From: Stutzerimonas stutzeri
GTDB lineage: Bacteria; Pseudomonadota; Gammaproteobacteria; Pseudomonadales; Pseudomonadaceae
Reading direction: 5' to 3'
DNA length: 64,000 nucleotides
NCBI RefSeq assembly: GCF_038561965.1
Contig: NZ_CP139348.1
Coordinates: 2,480,001-2,544,000 of the forward strand
Shown here piece after piece: positions 17,449 through 28,000 of this stretch. Both the position numbers and the translations under genes were made by a program. Numbering within the stretch: position 1 is the stretch's first letter; the number at the start of each line of letters is the position of its first letter. Below the pieces are notes generated by a model. It saw nothing but the letters and a program-made list of their open reading frames with translations. It was not told where the DNA came from and made no database searches.

Positions 17449-17682
17449 CTAATCGATTCTGTTGACCTGGGCCGCCGACATATTCTTTGGGAGGCCGTAG
17501 CTCTGCCGCACGAGCTCAATCGCCTGCTCGATAGAGATCGAGCCCTCTACAAAGCGCGCCAACTGTTCTGCTGCAATCGGCGCCTGCTGACCGCCCTCCA
17601 AGGCGATCGTCGTCCGAGCATATCGGGCAGCAGCCTCTCGGCGCTTTTGTTCAGCGCTAGAAATCACGACATGTCTCCTCAT
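17449..17682 (-). CDS. VbhA-like antitoxin-domain protein, without a Fic partner
   Basis: A 77-residue protein resembling the VbhA antitoxin family (PF18495), small helical proteins that block Fic-domain AMP transferases. The expected inhibitory motif (S/T)xxxE(G/N) is present as T-I-A-L-E-G at residues 25-30. It is preceded by a helix REAAARYART and followed by LARFVEGSISIEQAIELVRQ, as in the family. No Fic gene is found next to it: upstream is kwaB and downstream is recombination debris. It may be an orphan left after loss of the toxin, or it may act on a Fic protein encoded elsewhere. Confidence 0.65.
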   Translation of the reverse strand: MRRHVVISSAEQKRREAAARYARTTIALEGGQQAPIAAEQLARFVEGSISIEQAIELVRQSYGLPKNMSAAQVNRID

Positions 17683-17767
17683 GGATATCCCGCTATGCCG
17701 GATGGGACCACCTCCTGCAAGCAGGACAATGATCTGTCTAAAAGCGCATCTGGCGTGAGTCTGCTCT

Positions 17768-18697
17768 TTAGTTTACCGCCACATCCGCAGCATTTTGGAC
17801 GTCATACACACGGTGCGAGAAATGCGACATCAAACGGTGATCCAGTAGAGCTTGGAAAATATCCTTGCAGGTCTCCGGCGACGGCACAATCTTACCAACG
17901 TCATCAAAAGTGATGTTCAAACTAAACTGTGCATGGGCTGCGCGCAGGCTCGCCATAAAATCAGGGTTGCGATAGTGCCCTTTCTGGCGAATAGCCGATG
18001 CCCTACGCAATTGCATTTTGTTGTCCCCCACATAAGCAATCAGCGGTTGCATGTCGGTGAATACTTCAGAGAACTCCGGTTCAGCTTGCAGCGCGCCGAA
18101 GTCCTCTTTATGTGCCTGCTTGTAACTAAGGATGGACTCGAAGCTTGGCTTTGAGCAAACGAGAACATCCTCCCCAACGATGAAGAAATCCACGTATTTG
18201 GACAGGTTGAACCCCGGTTTATCATCGAGCCCCAACTCATGGTCGGAGAATACGGCAGAAATGATCTTGAGCGACTTCTTCGCCTTCCACGAATCATCCG
18301 TGCGCCGCACGGCATAAATCACTTTATCGCCCGAAACCAGCTTCAACGCGTAGAAGCCCGCATTGCTGATGTCTTTGAGGTTGATCACCTTCTTCGCTGC
18401 AACCTCATCGACAGCCTGCGCCACAATCAACCCTGCATGGGTTTCCAGGGTAGTGATCGTCAGCACGCTAGCCTCGTTGTTCTGCGCAAGCAGGCCGTAT
18501 TCCTGCGTCTCGTTTATACCTTCACAAGTCGTCTGCACTGCCGATTTGATGGCCTCATTCAACGCATCGCTGGTGTCCACCCAGCGGCCGGTAAAGACAG
18601 GTCTTTTGTCCTTTCCGGTCGACTTCTTGAAGGTCCACAGCGTCACTGTGGCGTGTTCCAGATCGAATTCCTTGAGAGTTTCTAGCGCTCCAGCCAT
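17768..18697 (-). CDS. kwaB: Kiwa anti-phage protein KwaB (DUF4868)
   Basis: A 309-residue cytoplasmic DUF4868 protein, the effector partner of KwaA in the two-gene Kiwa defence system; published work describes KwaB as a DNA-binding protein that acts with membrane-bound KwaA during phage infection. The identity rests on the fold-typical order of an N-terminal strand-rich region (EHATVTLWTFKK), a central YALKLVSGDKVIYAVRRTDD segment, VDFFIVGEDVLVCSKPSFES and the C-terminal helices before SLNITFDDVGKIVPSPET, and on the adjacent KwaA-like gene. The start lies 10 bases after kwaA's stop, so they form one operon. KwaB is full length compared with described homologues (about 315 residues). Confidence 0.88.
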   Translation of the reverse strand: MAGALETLKEFDLEHATVTLWTFKKSTGKDKRPVFTGRWVDTSDALNEAIKSAVQTTCEGINETQEYGLLAQNNEASVLTITTLETHAGLIVAQAVDEVAAKKVINLKDISNAGFYALKLVSGDKVIYAVRRTDDSWKAKKSLKIISAVFSDHELGLDDKPGFNLSKYVDFFIVGEDVLVCSKPSFESILSYKQAHKEDFGALQAEPEFSEVFTDMQPLIAYVGDNKMQLRRASAIRQKGHYRNPDFMASLRAAHAQFSLNITFDDVGKIVPSPETCKDIFQALLDHRLMSHFSHRVYDVQNAADVAVN

Positions 18698-18707
18698 GGC
18701 GTATTCC

Positions 18708-19295
18708 TTATTCTTTGATGATCAACACATCCTCGAGGGCGCGTTGTTTATGGGTTTGGTTGGGAAACAGGTCGACCTTCGACAAACAGACGCCGCTAAG
18801 GACATTCGGGCTCTGCGCGAAGCGATAGCGAATCTCGTAGAGCTTCCAGCCAAAAACGATTAGGAGCGGGTTGAGGATGATCTGGCCAGACTTGTGGGTG
18901 ATCCAGAACAGCCACGCCAAGAAAATTATGAAACCAATGAACTTGCTGGTTTCCTGATAATCCAGGCTCATGAAAGACACCACATAAGGCAGCACGTAAT
19001 TCATCAAATCCGAAGGAATGTGTCGAGCCTCCTCGATGGCCACCTCCAGCCTCGGCTTAACGCAGGTCAAAGTAAGCAGGGTAAAGAGAAAACACATCAA
19101 ACAGACTGCGAACAACGACAACGCCATGAGCGGATTCCGTAAAGGGATGTGACACTGGCTGGTAAAGGCCAGCCAGTCACTGCACCACGGTAAGGACAGC
19201 GCTTCATACTGGTAGTCTTGTGTCAGCAAGATCACGCTCAGCGGCAGGTAGGAGCCGATGTAAATCATTGCTGCTGCGTGCGTGCGAAATTTCAT
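18708..19295 (-). CDS. kwaA: Kiwa membrane protein KwaA
   Basis: A 195-residue inner-membrane protein, the sensor half of Kiwa. Hydrophobic helices are visible at about residues 8-25 (AAMIYIGSYLPLSVILLT), 55-77 (LMALSLFAVCLMCFLFTLLT), 97-111 (MNYVLPYVVSFMSL) and 118-134 (FIGFIIFLAWLFWIT), with a fifth, weaker one at about 140-152. This fits the four-helix KwaA family of about 200 residues. The gene order kwaA-kwaB with a 10-base gap is the standard Kiwa layout. The sequence itself is poorly conserved, so the call leans on topology and the KwaB partner. Confidence 0.85.
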   Translation of the reverse strand: MKFRTHAAAMIYIGSYLPLSVILLTQDYQYEALSLPWCSDWLAFTSQCHIPLRNPLMALSLFAVCLMCFLFTLLTLTCVKPRLEVAIEEARHIPSDLMNYVLPYVVSFMSLDYQETSKFIGFIIFLAWLFWITHKSGQIILNPLLIVFGWKLYEIRYRFAQSPNVLSGVCLSKVDLFPNQTHKQRALEDVLIIKE

Positions 19296-19315
19296 ATGTA
19301 TGCCTACTTCCCTGC

Positions 19316-19515
19316 CTATCCCGATCCTATTGTTTCATTTAGCGTACTAGCGGCCCAAGCAATTGCGTAGTCAGGGGCTGCGTCGGACGCCGTGCCTTCG
19401 AGGCTGCAGGGGGACGCCTCTTGGCGCTGCAGTTTCAACGCTGCTGTAGCCTCGGCAAGGCTTATCTGTAGGCTCTGTACGCGCTGGGTCTGCGTCGAAA
19501 CGACTTCGCTGTCCG
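19316..19515 (-). pseudogene. Possible third tnpT C-terminal fragment
   Basis: A - strand frame ending at 19316 reads QTQRVQSLQISLAEATAALK, which resembles the tail of the intact TnpT (QAQQAQGLQERLIEAAAQLK). It lies just downstream of that gene's stop at 19551. It may be the remainder of another eroded copy. The similarity is over about 25 residues of coiled-coil sequence, so chance resemblance is possible. Confidence 0.4.
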
Positions 19516-19550
19516 TTCATTGGCAGTCTCGGGTAGTGTCATCTGCCCCC

Positions 19551-20579
19551 CTACTCAGCTTCTGGCCTCAGTGTGCCGGATCTTTTGCTACGTGCGCCAT
19601 CGCTGTTCGCAAGCGGTGCCCCGAGTAGCTTCAGCTGTGCAGCGGCTTCGATCAAACGCTCCTGCAGACCCTGCGCTTGCTGTGCCTGAATCACGGAGGC
19701 TTCGCCCAGCCGGGACACTTCCTCCTGCAATGTGCGACAACGCTGTTCCAGGGTTTCATTCGTGCGCTCAACGCCGGTCAGTGCGCTCTTGGCGGTTTCT
19801 AGGGCCTGGGTCTTCTGCGCCAGAAGCTGTTGTTGCGCATGCTGCTCTTTCTGCAACTGCCGCGCCTCGGCGAGCAGGCGCGCATTGTCGCGGTTCAGTT
19901 GGGTCAGTTCGTCCTGCTTGATTATCACGGTCTGCTGAAGTTGCCGCAGCTCCAGTTGCAGTTGTTGCACCTGCGACTCGTGTCGGCGCTGTTCTTGCTC
20001 ACGCTGCTCTTTGCTGGCCAGGCGATAGTGCTCCAGAGCATCGCGGGCATGCTGATGCTTTTCCTCCAGCGAGCGAATTTGGCTGTCGCGGTCCTGCAGG
20101 CGCGCGTCCTGATCGCGGTTAGCCTGCACCAGGCGGGCATTCTCAACCTCGGACTGCTGGCGTTGCTGCTGTTCCTGCTGTAGCGCTTGCTGAATTGCCT
20201 GAAGCTGTTCCGTGACCCCGCTGCACTGACTTTCCAGTTGCTGGATACGGCTTTCAGCCAGCCGAGTCTGGTTCTGGTAGTCGAGCCGCTCACGTGCCAG
20301 TTGCTCGCGCTCCTGGGCCACGGCGGCCTGCGCGTCCTCCTTTAGCTGATCCGCCAACTGGCCGACCAAGTTGGCCAACTGTTCGCTGAGCGGGATCGCG
20401 GCCGTATTCCGGCCGCGCTCGGCGTCTTCGAGCTCTTTCAAGTAGCGGTGAATGGTGGTTTTCGAGCCGGTGTTGCCCAGTTCGACGCGTACCGCGTCGA
20501 TGCTGGGGTTCTCGCCCCGCGCCAGGATGGCCTGTCGCGCCTTCTGAACCAGCGCCTTGTTAATACCGCCACGGGCCAT
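19551..20579 (-). CDS. tnpT: TnpT-like protein (KfrA-type HTH plus coiled coil)
   Basis: A 342-residue protein with an N-terminal KfrA-like DNA-binding helical domain (residues 1-60: GGINKALVQKARQAILARGE, then SKTTIHRYLKELEDAE) and a very long coiled coil from about residue 65 to 320, rich in Gln, Glu, Leu and Arg. It is divergently transcribed from a tyrosine recombinase gene. This arrangement matches the tnpT-tnpS cointegrate-resolution module of Tn4651/Tn3-type transposons, where TnpT binds the intervening rst site and assists TnpS. It appears intact here. A collapsed second copy and perhaps a third fragment lie further left. Other KfrA-like proteins are plasmid regulators, but the divergent recombinase favours TnpT. 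Confidence 0.8.
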   Translation of the reverse strand: MARGGINKALVQKARQAILARGENPSIDAVRVELGNTGSKTTIHRYLKELEDAERGRNTAAIPLSEQLANLVGQLADQLKEDAQAAVAQEREQLARERLDYQNQTRLAESRIQQLESQCSGVTEQLQAIQQALQQEQQQRQQSEVENARLVQANRDQDARLQDRDSQIRSLEEKHQHARDALEHYRLASKEQREQEQRRHESQVQQLQLELRQLQQTVIIKQDELTQLNRDNARLLAEARQLQKEQHAQQQLLAQKTQALETAKSALTGVERTNETLEQRCRTLQEEVSRLGEASVIQAQQAQGLQERLIEAAAQLKLLGAPLANSDGARSKRSGTLRPEAE

Positions 20580-20704
20580 GGTGTGCTCCTACGATTTCGT
20601 AGTGGATTACATACCATGTATTTACATGCCAAATTGATCTGAAGTAAAGCCGGATTCAGTGGCTTAAATCAGATAAAGTAATGAAGACTTATCGAATGGT
20701 ATAG
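20580..20704. promoter_or_regulatory. Putative rst resolution site / divergent promoter region
   Basis: The 125-bp gap between divergent tnpT and tnpS. Two perfect inverted repeats with the same geometry are present: CTACGA-TT-TCGTAG at 20589-20602 and CATGTA-TT-TACATG at 20615-20628; TACAT-ACC-ATGTA at 20608-20620 overlaps the latter. In Tn4651 the rst site, with TnpT and TnpS binding repeats, occupies this position. Function here is inferred from location and repeat structure. Confidence 0.6.
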
Positions 20705-21722
20705 ATGAAAACTGCGGTCAAGCTGTGGCTTTTCAGTACGGTTGGTGGGCGTCAGGTGATGACTGAGGTAGATCGCTACATACAGGCTGGTACCCGGGAG
20801 AACACCCGGCGCAGTTATCAATCGGCCGTAGAGCACTTCGAAGTGACCTGGGGTGGGTTCCTGCCGGCCACCAGCGACAGCATCGTGCGCTACTTGGTCG
20901 ATCACGCTGATAAGCTGTCGATCAACACCCTCAAGCAACGCCTGGCAGCGCTCGCTCAGTGGCACAGCAGCCAGGGCTTCCCCGACCCCACCAAAACCCC
21001 AGTTGTCCGTCAGGTACTCAAGGGCATTCGTACCCTGCATCCTGCTCAAGAAAAACAGGCAGCGCCTCTGCAGCTTAACCACCTCGAACAGGCCATCGCC
21101 TGGCTGGATAAAGAAGCAGCACGCGCGACCGCGCAAGCTAACCTAGGAAGGCTACTGCGCTGCCGTCGCGATGCCGCCTTGATCCTGATCGGCTTCTGGC
21201 GTGGCTTTCGCAGTGACGAGTTGTGTCGCCTGCAGATCGAGCAGATCCAGGCCAAAGCTGGTTCCGGCATGGAGTTGTACCTGTCGCACAGCAAGGGGGA
21301 TCGCCAGCACCTTGGGACTACCTATCAAACGCCCGCATTGAAACGACTCTGTCCGGTACAGGCCTACCTGGACTGGATCAGCGTGGCCGGCATTGCCCGT
21401 GGACCGGTGTTTCGCCGGATCGATCGCTGGGGGCATTTGGGTGAGAATGGCTTCCACCCCAACAGCATCATCGCACTCCTGCGCCAGATCCTGCGGGGTG
21501 CTGGTGTACCGCAGTCACTCACTGCGTCGGGGCTTTGCCACCTGGGCTACGGCGAATGGTTGGGACATCAAATCGTTGATGACCTACGTGGGCTGGAAAG
21601 ACATCAAGTCAGCCATGCGCTACATTGATCCCGCCATTTCCTTTGGCGGCTTAGCCGCGAAGCAGACCCTTGAGCCTAGCGCCAATACGTTGACTCAGCT
21701 GACGCCAACTCAGCAATCCTAG
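20705..21722 (+). pseudogene. tnpS: tnpS tyrosine recombinase, frameshifted before the catalytic core
   Basis: Tyrosine recombinase of the TnpS cointegrate-resolvase type. The SAM-like N-terminal domain (TRENTRRSYQSAVEHFEV, then SINTLKQRLAALAQWHS) and the first catalytic arginine region (ALILIGFWRGFRSDELCRLQ) are in one frame, which ends at 21628. The rest of the active site lies in another frame: HSLRRGFATWA (HxxR), MTYVGWKD and SAMRYID with the tyrosine nucleophile, stopping at 21720-21722. The switch falls at about 21515-21525 after GAGVPQ. Compared with relatives about three residues also seem missing there, so a small out-of-frame deletion is likely. Either the ATG at 20705 or the one at 20759 could be the start. 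As read, the protein cannot be catalytic. Confidence 0.82.
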
Positions 21723-22006
21723 TGGAGGAGTGCCTAGCCATACGCAGGTCGCCGAATGCTATCCGCGCATACCCCCCCGCAAATGCTGGCCCTACCTCCC
21801 CCGCTATAGTAGCGTTGCGCCATCCGTCCGGAGTTATCGACTGGAAAGCCACTCCTAGAAGCCTTGCGAGCAAGCGGTGACTAGCCAAAATTCGAGTACG
21901 AGGCACTCATCTGGCCGATTAAGCGTAAGAGGTTCTCCGCTCATAAGTCTCTAAGTCGGGCCTTTAAATCACTGCTATTTCTCTATGAATAAGATATGGA
22001 AGTCCT

Positions 22007-25000
22007 ATGTCAAATCTGATTTCTGAAGTCAAAGTCAATCATGCTCTGCTTGATCAGTTTGTGAAGGACGGCCCAGGCTTGCCTGATCATGTAATGTTAA
22101 ATCCTAATACTGGCGAGCGCGATATATCTGTGCTCGAAAGAATTATTGGCATGACTAGAGCAATCCGGCGAATGGAAGCTGCAAAGCACAAACCTGGCGC
22201 TCGTGTAATAGATTTCCATAAGTCCGCGCCCGGCCGGATGCTACTTCTAATTAATGACTTATATCTGGCACAACAGAACTGCAGTCAAAAAACCAAGAGC
22301 AATAATGCGTATCGAAGCTGGGAGATGATTGTCTTCAGGCGGATTAATAACAATTGGTACGATCCACAGGGGATTGCGGCTGAGCGATTTAAAAAGATGT
22401 CGGAGGAAGATCAGCGCGCACTGGAGGCGATGGCTGAGCCACGACTTTCTTGGATGCAAGGTGTAAAAAACACCTCAGCTCAGACAATTAAATTCATGGA
22501 GAGTCGCTGGTACTTTCAACAAATCTCAGGAATGGTGGGTCTTCTACTGGATCAGTTGCCTAAATGGCATACATTAAGCAGTGACGAAAAGTTGATACTG
22601 GCAGATGGTGTGTATGCATGCGCCACTCCTTTTGGTACTGATATATTAGGTGTGTTTATTTCGCAACAACCAGAGCTGATGAACTACTACTCTGAGATAC
22701 TGAAAGATGCAAGAGCAATCAAGGAGGAAGAGCCCGCTGAAGTTAAAGCAGATTCTGCTGAATTTATCGAGCACTCGTCCTCTCTGAGTCTCCCAGCTCT
22801 CTATAGTGAGCTATTCAAGATTGCCGAGCAGGCAAAAACCGATGCAGGTAATCTCAAATACGCTGAGCAAATCGAGCTGCTCATTACCTCTAATCTCCCA
22901 CGGTTAAAGCAAGAGTACTCGCTGGGAGAGGATGTTATTCGGAATATCCTGACTGAATGCATTAGCGTGCTGGAAGAAATTGGACGTAACGTCCCTTTGC
23001 TTGAGTTCGAGGACGAAGAATTTTTGTCCGCCTTCCGGTCGGCATGGCTCCAGTTCTTCAATATGCGGTTGATGGAAGAGGTGCCGAAAACGCTTCTGCA
23101 AGACGTGGCCATGGAGCGCTACACAGGTGCCGAAGAGATCAAGCATCGCTTTAAGATCGCCGAAAGCGTACTTGTGTCAGCCGAGACTGAGCTCGACGGG
23201 CTCAATGAAAAAATTAAGACTGCAAACTTTCGCGAGAAAAGCGATCTGCGTAACAGCATCACTCAGGCCGAAGAGCTGAGGGTGACGGGGAATAAGCAGA
23301 ACCAAGAAGCAGAGAGCGACGGCTACAACCTGTTGCTGCCGCCAGGCTCCTTTATTGACTCGCTGCCGGAAGGACAATACGTGCAGCTGACCCCTGAGCT
23401 ATACCACCCGACCACCAAGGCCGCCTTGAAAGCATGGTCATGGAACCCAGAAGCTGCTCATGCCGTAATCGTGGAAAAGGAAGAGGCACTCTCCGCAGAA
23501 GCCAAAGAAATTTCAGCACCGGAGGCCGAGTTCATCCCAGTAGAGAATGAGAAGCCTGAGGTCATCTCTGCAGAAATTTCAGCTGCCGAAAAACTACTGG
23601 ATAGCGTAGCTGAAGAATCACGGGCTCCTGCCAAAGTTGGGGATGTGCCAGAAGAGTCTGAGCACAATCCAGAAAAAGATGTTCCGTTATCTGAGGAGGT
23701 AACGGCGGTGTTAGCGGCGGAACCGCTGCCGGAAGAAGAAGTGAATGTTTCCCAATACATGGGAACGCCCATGGAAGCTCGTCTGAGGTTTGAACACTGC
23801 AAGCAATCAATGGGCTTTGTTCCAGCCATAGCCGCGGAGAATATCGCTCTATTGTGGCTTAGGCAGGGTCATCTACCGCTGGCCAGCAAGACGTTGGAGG
23901 TAGCGGGACGATTAAATCTGGATGGTGAATTATTGTCTCTCTCGCTGGTCCAGGCAGCTTATCAAGGCATGCATGTCTGGAGCGGTAATACCTCGACAGT
24001 GACGCGCATCATGCAGAGCATGAACCAACTTTCCTCTGACGTAATAGAGGCATGGATAGATCGGCGGCCCGGTGGGCGTGTAGTGCCCTACCTAGTATTT
24101 ACAGCCACCTTCCAACCAACAATTTTTACCGGGAACATGACAAGTGCCCCTCGGTTACTCGCATCAGTAGCCTCGTACTTTGATGGCCCGATTGTTCGCA
24201 TGATTGATGAGCTAGTCGACTTCTCTAGCCGCAATCTCCGTCTCGATGTGGACACTTTAAGAGAACAGCCCAAGGGGGATGACAAAGAAAGCCGGAGCAA
24301 GTTGGCGGTACGGCTTATTGAATGGCATGACCGTATCCAGAATAAGCAAACGGGCTGGGCACCTGCCCGCAAGGCCATGAAGGAATGCCTAGAGCATGAG
24401 GATTTTGCGCTCGCTTACAACAGCATCACAAAGGATGATGTTTTGGCGATCAACCAGGTTCGTGAATTCGCAGACAAGTATCGGGATCAGGAAGAGCAAA
24501 ATCGCCTGATGCATACCGAAATTCTGAAGGTGATGAACGAAAGCACGGCAGCCCCACAAATCGAAGGAAATGCCCGCAACTGGTTTCTGCGTACACTGGA
24601 AGAAGTCGTCGCTATCGCAGATAAGTGGGTTGACGGCCACATTCAGCAGGGACAACGCAATAATGAGGCGAGCAAATTTGCTCGTCGGTTTGTGACGATG
24701 GCTACCACTGCCCTGAATCATGTCTCTGAGCGCCTCAAACGCACGGACGACCTAGAACAGCAGGCAGGTCTTAGTATTTTGAAAAACACTCTTGATCGCG
24801 TATGTCAGGTTGCCGAAGGTAAGGAAGACATACAGTGGGAAGGACGTCGTGTCATTGGATGGTTGGCATGGCCAACAGAGTGGTTGGAAAAATCCGATGC
24901 GGATGGTGCTGATCAACAATTGAGTCTGCTTTGCTCGCTGCAAGAAAAAGGATTTAACTCTGAAGCACTGGCAGATGAGGCTCTGGAGCGCAAAAACTTC

Positions 25001-28000
25001 CGGCATGCACTTCTGCTCGCGCTGCATCATCAGGAAGATCTCAAACAGCCTATCCCTGAGAAGATAGAGGCGATCAAGCGTTTGTTCTCTGCAGACGTGT
25101 TCAACTGCAACAACCGCAGCGTTCGACTGAAGGGTTTACTAGACAATGCCAACGTAGCATCTCTGATAGACGACGAACGCCATTACCAGCTTCGGTCTGA
25201 GCTAGAACATCTTCAGGATCAGCTAAAACATCTTCAGATGTTAGATGACCTTTGTGGGATACATACCAATCTCAATGAGCTGGAATCGAGCATTGAATCT
25301 AAGTTCGCAGCAAAGAAAGAAGAGCTTCTAGCTTCGTTGGATATTTTAGTTAGTCAATCACGAGTGGAGCGTGGGGTGGACTGGGTGCCGGTCACATGGC
25401 TGGAACAGCTCAAGACAGCACTCTCGATGCACGACACCACAGTTGCAGAGGAGATGTTGGAGCACCTTAAAAGCTCGCTTGAGACCGGGACGTCGCTAGC
25501 CAGCACGGCAGAGACTGGAACAGAGTTACTGAAGCAGTTCCTCTTCATCGAGCCGACACTGTATGAAGTGTTAAATGCCAATCACAATCCCCGTGAGGTC
25601 ATTCGGCATTTGGCAAGCGAAAAGATTGAAGGGTTGTCACTTGAGGCCCTGCCGGCCTACTTCAAGCACGGCATCGAGGATCTGGTCAGCCTACGTCGAC
25701 GAGTGAAGTCACTGGACAAAGCCACCTACGAAGAATTGGTGCATGTTCTGCACGCCTTAGGACTGGAAGCAGTAAATCCGTCGTTCAGTGGAGCAATGCA
25801 GCAACGAACTGGCTTTTCGACACACAACAAGTTCTCTCGACTGGTGATTCCGGTAAAACGTAAGGAATCCGGACGCGGCATTGTGTTTTTCAGTCAGAAA
25901 TCGGAAGAGCAATCCGTAAATATCCTGTTAGCGGCGGGCGACTGGACGATTGCAGAATTACGCACCCTCCTGAACGAGCATGTTCAATCCTTGCATGATC
26001 GAACCATCCTACTATCCGGCAGGGCGTTGACGAATAATGATCGCAATGAGCTGGCCACCTTTTCCAAACGGGAGAAGCACACGCTCTTCCACGCGGATCC
26101 AGTTCTGCTTGCAATGCTTGCGGGCCTGAATGTACCTGACACGGTGCGGCTCAAGACATTCCTGCAGCTCAGCCTGCCGTGGACGTTCTTCAATCCTTAT
26201 ACCGGCAACCAAATGCAGCCGGCACCACCTGAAATGCGCTATGGCCGCCAGAATGACATAAAGATGCTGACCACCATGCGCAATGGTGCGGCAATGATCT
26301 TTGGTGGTCGCCAGCTCGGTAAGACAACGCTGCTCAACGAAACCCAACGACGCTTCCATGACCCTGAGCAACGGCATCATGCTTACCTGCATCAGATGGA
26401 CGGGAATCTTGATCGGGCCAACCTGTCAGGAGATGAGCTAGAAAAGCACCGCAAGCTGGTCTGGAAAACGATCTACAACTATGCGGTTGAAAGTGGGTTG
26501 GTGAAAGAGGCTTTCGGGCTGGATACAGCCGGGATGGTAGCTGCTCTACAGGAGTACTTCCGTAGGGAGAACCCTGATGCACTTATGGTCTGCCTGGATG
26601 AAATCGATCCAATTCTCGGTCTCGACGCAGCCAACGGCTTCCGTATTTTTCGTGAACTGAGCGGGCTGGTAAACAACAGTAATGGTCGCTTCAAGGTTGT
26701 TATTGCGGGCTTGGAAAACGTACGCCGTTTCGCGGATGCACCGAATTATCCGCTGCATCAGTTAGGGAGTGCCATTCAGGTCTCGATCATGAGTCCGATG
26801 GAGGCTTTGCAACTGATCCGCGAGCCTCTGGCGTATCTGGGTTATGAGTTTGAGTCTCCCCTACTAATGAACCGCATTTTGGTAGAGACGAACCGCCATC
26901 CGGGCCTGATTCATATTTTCTGTCATGAACTCATTCGGATGCTGTGTGCTCGCCATCAGAACCCCATCGGCACACTAAAGATCACTACCGATGACATTGA
27001 ACAGATCCGCAAGGATCCGAGTATTCGCGAGCTGATTTGCGATCGCTTCGATATCACTCTCAACCTCGACCTACGTTACAAACTGATTGCCTACAGCTTG
27101 ATTGCACAGAGCAAAACCACGTTCTCTCCGAGTCGCGCCAAGGCCATTGTCGAAGAGTGGGCTCCGGAGACTTTCCAACCAATGACTGAAGCTCAGTTCG
27201 AGGCTTTCCTGGATGAGCTTTGCGGTCTTGGTGTGCTGCAGTACATGCGCCGTACCGAAGGAGGTAAGGAATATGCGCTGCGTAACGCCAACATCATGAA
27301 TTTGGTGGGTGGTGCCAAGAAGATCGAAGACAAGCTATTAAGTGCAGTGGAGGCCATTAACGACGATGACCCGCTGTCGGGGCATGCTTTCCCGGAAAAA
27401 GCTACTCGCCCTTCCCCTCTTACGCTGCGTGACGAGAAGTTACTCATCAGCGAAGAGAAAAAGGAGAAAACCCATCATAACTCGGTGGAAGCACGCTCCT
27501 CGAATTACTCGGTAGGCATTATCACCGGCTCAGAGGCGCTGGGACTCAATCCTCTGTGGATGGTGGAGTCCCTGCTGGCTATTGGGGAAGAAGAGCCGCC
27601 GATCAATAACAACCCCTTCGGCCGTTACCTACCAGCTCACAAGAAGGACACGGATTTTGCAACGGTAGGTGATTTCAAGAAACTGCTGAATGAAAGTGTG
27701 CTGGGGGTTCAGGCACTCAGTAAACACATCATGCTGTTTGTAGAGTTGACTGGCGACAACCCCATTAGCCACACGCTGGACTTGCTGGATGTGGCCCATG
27801 AGGCGCGGCTAAATACGAATTTGAAACGTAACCGTGTCCGTGTGATTTTCCTGATGACGCCAAAGGCGCTGTGGCAGTGGGAAGTACACCCGGATCTGAC
27901 GGTAGGCCGTGAGTCCATGCAGCCATTTGTGGCGCTGGATGTGTGGAAAAAGACGGCGCTTGCTCATCTACTGAACAAGCTGGGACTGGAAAATACTTCC

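Noticed and set aside
19551..20579. Plasmid KfrA regulator, implying an integrated plasmid
   Set aside because: No replication or partition genes are nearby, and the divergent tyrosine recombinase with rst-like repeats fits TnpT/TnpS.
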